Positions 7,883-12,345 of a DNA stretch of 12,345 bases are shown in pieces; within the stretch, counting starts at the first letter, position 1, and every line of letters starts with the position of its first letter. This stretch comes from HGM05232 sp036661515 (GTDB lineage Bacteria; Bacteroidota; Bacteroidia; Bacteroidales; Muribaculaceae). Below the pieces are notes generated by a model. That model had not been told where the DNA came from. It worked only from the letters and a program-made list of their open reading frames with translations, and did no database searches. A program made the translations under genes and the position numbers. The stretch lies in NCBI GenBank assembly GCA_036661515.1, contig JAVWYO010000058.1, positions 1 through 12,345 on the forward strand, written 5' to 3'.

Positions 7883-9325
7883 TTACTTCTTAATTTCTTG
7901 TTTATATATGTTCCCAAAACGATCGGTAACTCTCACTTCTATTTTTGCATTCTTATTTAGAGGCGTAGCGCGAAACATGTGTTCGTTTTTCACTGGAGCA
8001 ATCCAAGAATATTTGACTTTGGCAGGATCGGCACATAACGCAGCAGCAAATGGATCAAATCCTATAAACTTAGTCATTTCCCCTTTCAGCTTTCCATCTT
8101 CAAACCATTCAACTTTCCATTTATCGTCATAGTTCCACACATTAGCTATTATGTCGTTAGGAAATTCAGAACTCGCGTTAATATCATATACACGCATCTG
8201 ATAATCACGACCATGACCTTGTCCTTTATAATGATATTGCACATTGCTACCATCGACCTCATAAACAGCATACCCTCTTGGCGCACCATCAAGGCACACA
8301 TCGAGCTGCCACCAAGTACCACAAATCGACGCAGTGTTATGCTCCATTAATCTATCAGAGAAACACATATTGATATTATAGTGCATGTGACCAGTAATCA
8401 TGTGCGTATCATATTTTTTTAGCAAATCATGTATCGCTCCAGCATTTACCGTTTGGTCGGCAATAGCTCCATAATTATATTCAAATGGTTGTTGTTTAGC
8501 CGTAAGTTGCGATGGAATGTGCATAACAAAGAATAGAAGAGAACCATCTTTCACGTTTTCCAAATCCTGTTCTAACCAGTGAAACGTAGTCTCATCAATA
8601 TATCCCATATAGAAATATTCGCGACCTATAAAAAAATTATTATCAACCACAATATAGTGCGCATTACCTTTATTGAAAGAATAATATGTGGGACCAAAAT
8701 AGCTTTCAAAAGTGTGAGTAGAAGTTTCATTACTTCGCCCATAGTAATCCATATCATGATTACCGATAGCACGATATATAGGAATATTCAAAGGCAACAC
8801 TCTTTTTAGATATTCAGGAAAAAGTTGAGGACTATCACCAACAATGTCACCACAATCAAGACCAAACACATCATTACCACTATATTGCTTCATATATTCC
8901 TTACAATCGGCTACAACAGTGCTATATTGATTTAAATCGCTAACACTTGTAACCTGCACATCGGCTTGAACAACGACAGTGTGCTTCAAATCAGACTTTG
9001 CATTTTTAGTTAACTCAAAATTATATATAGTCGTTGCAGCATCAATATTCTTATAGAATTGAGGTATCGTAGAATTTATATCGGTTAAGTATCCAGCAGG
9101 GGTTGATATATATATAAATTTCGCTTCAGGGCTTTTCAAAATAGAATACGACCCAAAGCTATTTGTTTTCACGCACGAATAGCCATCAGTAACAACGACA
9201 CCAGCTATTCCACTACCTTTCGATGAAACCGTCCCAGTTAAATAAGTCTGAGCAGAAACGCCCAGACTTATAACCAAGAATATAAGCACTATTAAATTTT
9301 TAGCACAAAAAATTAAATTCCGCAT
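7883..9325 (-). CDS. Exported calcineurin-like metallophosphoesterase
   Basis: A 480-residue phosphoesterase with the three-part layout of Bacteroidetes MetallophosN-Metallophos-MetallophosC proteins. Residues 1-25 are a signal peptide ending in SAQ. Residues 27-106 form a beta-rich N-terminal domain (LTGTVSSKGSGIAGVVVTDG, carboxypeptidase-regulatory-like). The catalytic core holds the metal ligands: Asp122-Val-Gln124, Asp160 in CGDIVGD, Asn189-His190 in GNHD, His269 in VMHIP, and His313/His315 in TGHMHYN. A C-terminal beta domain follows from about 375 (YDINASSEFPNDIIANVWNY). Such enzymes cleave phosphomonoesters or phosphodiesters; the substrate here is unknown. In a glycan operon it would plausibly remove phosphate-linked groups from a sugar. 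Its ATG lies four bases after the stop of the GHL10 remnant, consistent with close coupling to that lost gene. Confidence 0.88.
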   Translation of the reverse strand: MRNLIFCAKNLIVLIFLVISLGVSAQTYLTGTVSSKGSGIAGVVVTDGYSCVKTNSFGSYSILKSPEAKFIYISTPAGYLTDINSTIPQFYKNIDAATTIYNFELTKNAKSDLKHTVVVQADVQVTSVSDLNQYSTVVADCKEYMKQYSGNDVFGLDCGDIVGDSPQLFPEYLKRVLPLNIPIYRAIGNHDMDYYGRSNETSTHTFESYFGPTYYSFNKGNAHYIVVDNNFFIGREYFYMGYIDETTFHWLEQDLENVKDGSLLFFVMHIPSQLTAKQQPFEYNYGAIADQTVNAGAIHDLLKKYDTHMITGHMHYNINMCFSDRLMEHNTASICGTWWQLDVCLDGAPRGYAVYEVDGSNVQYHYKGQGHGRDYQMRVYDINASSEFPNDIIANVWNYDDKWKVEWFEDGKLKGEMTKFIGFDPFAAALCADPAKVKYSWIAPVKNEHMFRATPLNKNAKIEVRVTDRFGNIYKQEIKK

Positions 9326-9329
9326 AATA

Positions 9330-9524
9330 TTATTTCTTTTCTAAAGAAGTCAAATATTTATCAATACCCTCTTTCAACGCATTCCAATAATCGAAATTCT
9401 TCACATGAATCATATCGAATACAAAATATCCATCACCCGCATTAATACAAGCATCTACCGTCTTCAATAAAATATTTGAGAAATCTTTAGTTGAAATTAA
9501 TATTATTAGTTTATTATATACACG
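9330..9524 (-). pseudogene. C-terminal remnant of a second GHL10 gene
   Basis: This stretch between the sugar porter and the phosphoesterase reads as 64 open codons on the minus strand, ending in TAA at 9330-9332, with no usable start (the only Met is residue 38). The translated tail includes INAGDGYFVFDMIHVKNF and then YWNALKEGIDKY. By hand it aligns without gaps over 38 residues to the C-terminus of the intact GHL10 protein at 5092-6420 (DGLMVFDIVHIINKKLW), with 10 identities: DG, VFD, H, N, W and G among them. The upstream 90% of such a gene is missing and is replaced by the porter's end, so this is best read as a deletion remnant. The frame happens to match that of the porter, whose TAA (9525-9527) directly precedes it. 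The homologous part runs from about 9332 to 9485; the exact breakpoint is uncertain. Confidence 0.75.
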
Positions 9525-10922
9525 TTATTTATCCCAATACTTTTCGATTTCTTCGAGGCTTTTGCCTGATGTTTCGGGTACATATTTCCACATTATGAAA
9601 ATATATGGAAGACACATTACCGCAAACAAAATGAATGTTCCGGCTGGTGTTAATGTCTCAAGAAGCCATGGCGTTAACTGTCCGATAAGGAATGTTCCTA
9701 TCCATAAAGCAAATCCTGCTATCGACATTGCTAATCCGCGTACTTTGGTAGGATACATCTCTGAAAGTAGTACCCACACAACTGCGCATATCGAAATGGC
9801 ACATGAGAAAATGTAAAACAAGAAAAATACTAATAAGAATGTACTTGAAATTCCAAGTGCCTCTCCCTTTATGAAATAGAAAGCTATTAAGAGAAGTGAT
9901 AAAATCATACCCGATACTCCATAGTAAACAAGCATCTTACGCCCTACTCTATCGATAATAAACATGGCAAGAACGGCTGTTAACATATTTACAGCGCCAA
10001 TAAGCACTTGATAATAAAGTGAATCACCACCCGACAATCCAGCATCTTCAAAAATCTTTGGTCCATAATATAACACTGCATTTACTCCCATGAATTGACC
10101 TAAGATTGCTATGAATACACCTATTATAACGGCTCTAAATATTCCAGGCTTAAGTAGTAATCTCCAATCAGATTTACCATCAGATTTGCTAACCGATTCT
10201 GTTGCTGCTACTTGACTTTTAACCTCAGTATCAGAACAATATATATTACTAAAAATACCAGTTGCCTCTGCTATTCTGTTTTTAGAGACTAACCAACGTG
10301 GACTCTCTGGTATAAAGAAGATTATTATGAAAAATACTATTGCAGGCAATGACTCCATTGCAAGCATGCCTCGCCATGCCTCTGAAATAAACACTTTATC
10401 AAAAAATGGAATACTTAGAGAGTCTACCGAGAGTGAAAAATTAAGCAATTGATAATTTACCAAATAAGCTCCAACAAACCCCATTGTGATTGCAAGTTGA
10501 TAAAGCGATACTAAGCTTCCTCTATATTTTGCTACTGCAAGTTCGGAAATATATAGTGGGCATATTATAGATGCAACACCAATACCAACACCTCCTACTA
10601 TACGATATAGCACAAGTTCATTAAACGTTTGACTTATTGCACAACCAAAACCCGAAATTGAGAATAGAACTGCGGCAAGTAACATTGTCTTTTTTCTACC
10701 AATAGAATCGCTTAATGCACCAGCAAAGACTACTCCTCCTATTGAACCAGCCAATGCACACCCCACGTACCAACCAAGCTGTATAGAGTTGAGCCCAAAT
10801 TGTACTTTTACACTACTTATTGTACCCGAGATAACTGCTGTGTCGTATCCAAAAAGGAATCCACCAATAGCAGCAACCACCGATAAAAATATTACATAGC
10901 CTAAATTTATTGTTGATTTCAT
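9525..10922 (-). CDS. MFS sugar porter (XylE/GLUT-like)
   Basis: A 465-residue inner-membrane transporter of the major facilitator superfamily, sugar porter family, probably a sugar:proton symporter. It has twelve hydrophobic segments and the family signatures in order: GGFLFGYDTAVISG (20-33), SDSIGRKK (71-78), YRIVGGVGIGVAS (106-118), PESPRWL (205-211), QFMGVNAVLYYGP (276-288), DRVGRK (324-329), a late EMYPTKVRG and the C-terminal PETSGKSLEEIEKYW. The extra loop before TM6 (VDSLSIPFFDKVFISEAWRG) is of the XylE type. At the sugar-binding site the family usually has two glutamines in TM7; here the first is Gly275 and only Gln276 remains, which may change specificity. It starts 12 bases after the DUF4434-like gene and is followed by the GHL10 remnant. 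It is the only importer in view. Xylose, hexose or another sugar cannot be told apart. Confidence 0.92.
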   Translation of the reverse strand: MKSTINLGYVIFLSVVAAIGGFLFGYDTAVISGTISSVKVQFGLNSIQLGWYVGCALAGSIGGVVFAGALSDSIGRKKTMLLAAVLFSISGFGCAISQTFNELVLYRIVGGVGIGVASIICPLYISELAVAKYRGSLVSLYQLAITMGFVGAYLVNYQLLNFSLSVDSLSIPFFDKVFISEAWRGMLAMESLPAIVFFIIIFFIPESPRWLVSKNRIAEATGIFSNIYCSDTEVKSQVAATESVSKSDGKSDWRLLLKPGIFRAVIIGVFIAILGQFMGVNAVLYYGPKIFEDAGLSGGDSLYYQVLIGAVNMLTAVLAMFIIDRVGRKMLVYYGVSGMILSLLLIAFYFIKGEALGISSTFLLVFFLFYIFSCAISICAVVWVLLSEMYPTKVRGLAMSIAGFALWIGTFLIGQLTPWLLETLTPAGTFILFAVMCLPYIFIMWKYVPETSGKSLEEIEKYWDK

Positions 10923-10934
10923 TATATTAGCATG

Positions 10935-12023
10935 TTATTTAATTTGAAAATATTCTTTATATCTATCATAAAGATGACCAGCTTGCAAATATGCCGATTG
11001 AGGACTCATAAAATGAGAAAACTCAAAAGTGATTCCTTTATCATATCCAGCACGCTTTGCAGCTTCCAATTTCATCCTTAACTTGTCGAACTTGATTGGG
11101 AAAAATTTAATTGGCATGTCGCGGTCAAAGCTCTCGGCATTTGTCCAGCATTCCATATTATATTTATCGGCAAGACGCTTATTTACTTCAAAGAAAGCAT
11201 CTAACTCATCGTAGTCGATATGTCCATCTTGAAATGCACAAGCATCTACCACATCATGAATTCCAGCAAATATTTCGCCCCATTCTCTTTCATGCTCTTG
11301 AACCGACACAGCATCGACTTTGTTTAACGACGACCCGCTTGCCATAACCGCTTTCTTTCCATCAATCCAAGGAGAAATAAATGTAGGCAATCCATTAGAT
11401 ACATCTTTACATTGTTTACCCATAGCGTGGAATGCACCGATAGCGCCCTTAGTCTTTCGACTAATTTCGCCACTTATATACCACCCGCCAAAACTTTTAT
11501 ATTTATTCCCATACATTTTCCAAACTTCATCGATAACATATTTATTATCTTCAATTTCCCAAGAAAGATCACCAGTATCCCAATATTTCCCAGAATCATA
11601 AAGTCCAAAATAGAATTTCATGCCATATTTTTCGGCTAATCTTAAATACATGTCAACAAGATCTACAGATGGCATATAACAACCCTTCTTAGCCAAATAT
11701 TTTGAAGGAAAAGTCATGAAACGACGGTATCCCGAACGAATCAGAATAACGGTGTCAATACCGATAGCCTTCATATATTGGAAATCAAGATCCCATTCCT
11801 TTTCACCCCAATTTTGATGAGGAATATCATGCGATATTTCATCTAAGAAAGTTCCCGTTATTTTCAAGCCATTGCTTTTAGGAACAATCAATTGGCTCTC
11901 ACCATTAGATGGAATTATTATATTCTGCTTTTTCTCAGATTTAGCTCCAAGCACCTGTGGAGCAACCAATGCGGAAGCACCAGCTAACGCCATTGTTTTA
12001 AGGAAATCTCTTCTATTGTTCAT
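10935..12023 (-). CDS. Tat-signal DUF4434/DUF5109-like TIM-barrel protein
   Basis: A 362-residue exported protein. The N-terminus NNRRDFLKTMALAGASALVAP is a twin-arginine signal (RRxFLK, hydrophobic core, cleavage after about residue 27), so it is probably folded before export to the periplasm. The body resembles the DUF4434 family, glycosidase-like TIM barrels: ITGTFLDEISHDIPHQNW at 55-72, then DFQYMKAIGIDTVIL, FYFGLYDSGKYW, GGWYISGEI with Glu186, and ECWTNAESF with Glu297. Glu186 and Glu297 fall after predicted barrel strands and are candidate acid/base and nucleophile, but this is inference. The C-terminal part (GITFEFSHFMSP) is typical of the family. Its ATG overlaps the stop of the preceding gene by four bases (ATGA, 12020-12023), and the porter follows after 12 bases. 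Activity has not been established for the family as far as I know. Confidence 0.75.
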   Translation of the reverse strand: MNNRRDFLKTMALAGASALVAPQVLGAKSEKKQNIIIPSNGESQLIVPKSNGLKITGTFLDEISHDIPHQNWGEKEWDLDFQYMKAIGIDTVILIRSGYRRFMTFPSKYLAKKGCYMPSVDLVDMYLRLAEKYGMKFYFGLYDSGKYWDTGDLSWEIEDNKYVIDEVWKMYGNKYKSFGGWYISGEISRKTKGAIGAFHAMGKQCKDVSNGLPTFISPWIDGKKAVMASGSSLNKVDAVSVQEHEREWGEIFAGIHDVVDACAFQDGHIDYDELDAFFEVNKRLADKYNMECWTNAESFDRDMPIKFFPIKFDKLRMKLEAAKRAGYDKGITFEFSHFMSPQSAYLQAGHLYDRYKEYFQIK

Positions 12024-12345
12024 TTCACGGTTGCATTTATATGGTTTATTTGTAATAAATCGTAATAATTTACCAGCACAGTAGCGTCAATAAGAATCCT
12101 TGCAAAACACTCATTGACGCCTACACTGGCACCTTTCAATTTAATAACCCAATTTTCGTTAACTTTAAAAAACACATTATTTTTAAAACATTTCGATATG
12201 GCTACATAATTGCCACATATTGTATTTACACAATAATCTTTAAGTAAGATGCCTAAATTAATGGTATTTGCTTTCATATTCAGCAATACTGATACAAACG
12301 TAACAGTTATATGACTGATTTTCATAATAGATTTCAATAACATCA
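12020..12345 (-). CDS. 3' end of an unrecognised operon gene, cut by the window edge
   Basis: The frame is open from the window edge to TGA at 12020-12022, at least 107 codons in AT-rich DNA. Its stop overlaps the ATG of the DUF4434-like gene in an ATGA, as in the GHL10/DUF5009 pair, which argues that it is a translated gene upstream in the same operon. The first Met (12343) is only the first visible one, so the protein probably continues beyond the window. A short protein from the Met at 12325 is possible, with a poor signal-like start. The tail VNENWVIKLKG followed by VGVNECFARILIDATVLVNY alternates like beta strands, as in accessory domains at the ends of secreted glycan enzymes; this is a weak inference. 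The piece is cysteine-rich for its size. I do not recognise the family. Confidence 0.55.
   Translation of the reverse strand, partial: MLLKSIMKISHITVTFVSVLLNMKANTINLGILLKDYCVNTICGNYVAISKCFKNNVFFKVNENWVIKLKGASVGVNECFARILIDATVLVNYYDLLQINHINATVK

Noticed and set aside
9330..9527. Readthrough extension of the sugar porter into the following in-frame 64 codons
   Set aside because: The porter already ends with the usual family C-terminus and TAA, and the downstream codons resemble GHL10, not a transporter tail; the shared frame is best taken as chance.

Overview
The window looks like chromosomal DNA from a Bacteroidota (probably Bacteroidales) bacterium. It is AT-rich. Start codons are preceded by A/T-rich stretches with no Shine-Dalgarno sequence. 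Promoter candidates match the TAnnTTTG -7 element typical of Bacteroides. The gene families are Bacteroidetes favourites: a bacterial GH3 protein, DUF5009, DUF4434/DUF5109-like, GHL10, sialate O-acetylesterase and MetallophosN/C phosphoesterase. I saw no tRNA, rRNA, CRISPR array or insertion sequence.

Left part (1-3027): a very strong inverted-repeat terminator lies at the left edge. It is followed by a two-gene minus-strand unit, in transcription order a GH3-family adenylating enzyme (3003 to 1489) and an exported alkaline phosphatase (1475 to 78). Between this unit and a divergent plus-strand lipoprotein gene (3210-3626) is a short region with a good candidate -7 element for each direction. 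A 13-bp perfect hairpin (3648-3682) separates the lipoprotein gene from the convergent operon to its right.

Right part (3701-12345): one long minus-strand operon whose first gene lies beyond the window. In transcription order it holds the 3' end of an unrecognised gene (12345 to 12020), a Tat-signal DUF4434-like TIM-barrel protein, an MFS sugar porter, a decayed C-terminal remnant of a second GHL10 glycosidase-like gene (9524 to 9330), an exported calcineurin-like phosphoesterase, an exported sialate O-acetylesterase-like esterase, an intact GHL10 protein and a DUF5009/HGSNAT-like membrane acetyltransferase. Gaps are 12-20 bp or 4-bp ATGA overlaps, except where the remnant lies.

How they may work together (inference): exported enzymes would strip phosphate and acetyl groups from a decorated glycan and cut its backbone. 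The sugar porter would import the product, and the membrane acetyltransferase would acetylate a sugar, possibly an amino sugar as proposed for NagX/HGSNAT-type proteins. There is no SusC/SusD pair and no regulator in view, so this is not a classical polysaccharide utilisation locus within these limits. The clearest feature that ordinary gene calling would miss is the GHL10 remnant, which shows the operon once carried two GHL10 paralogues.
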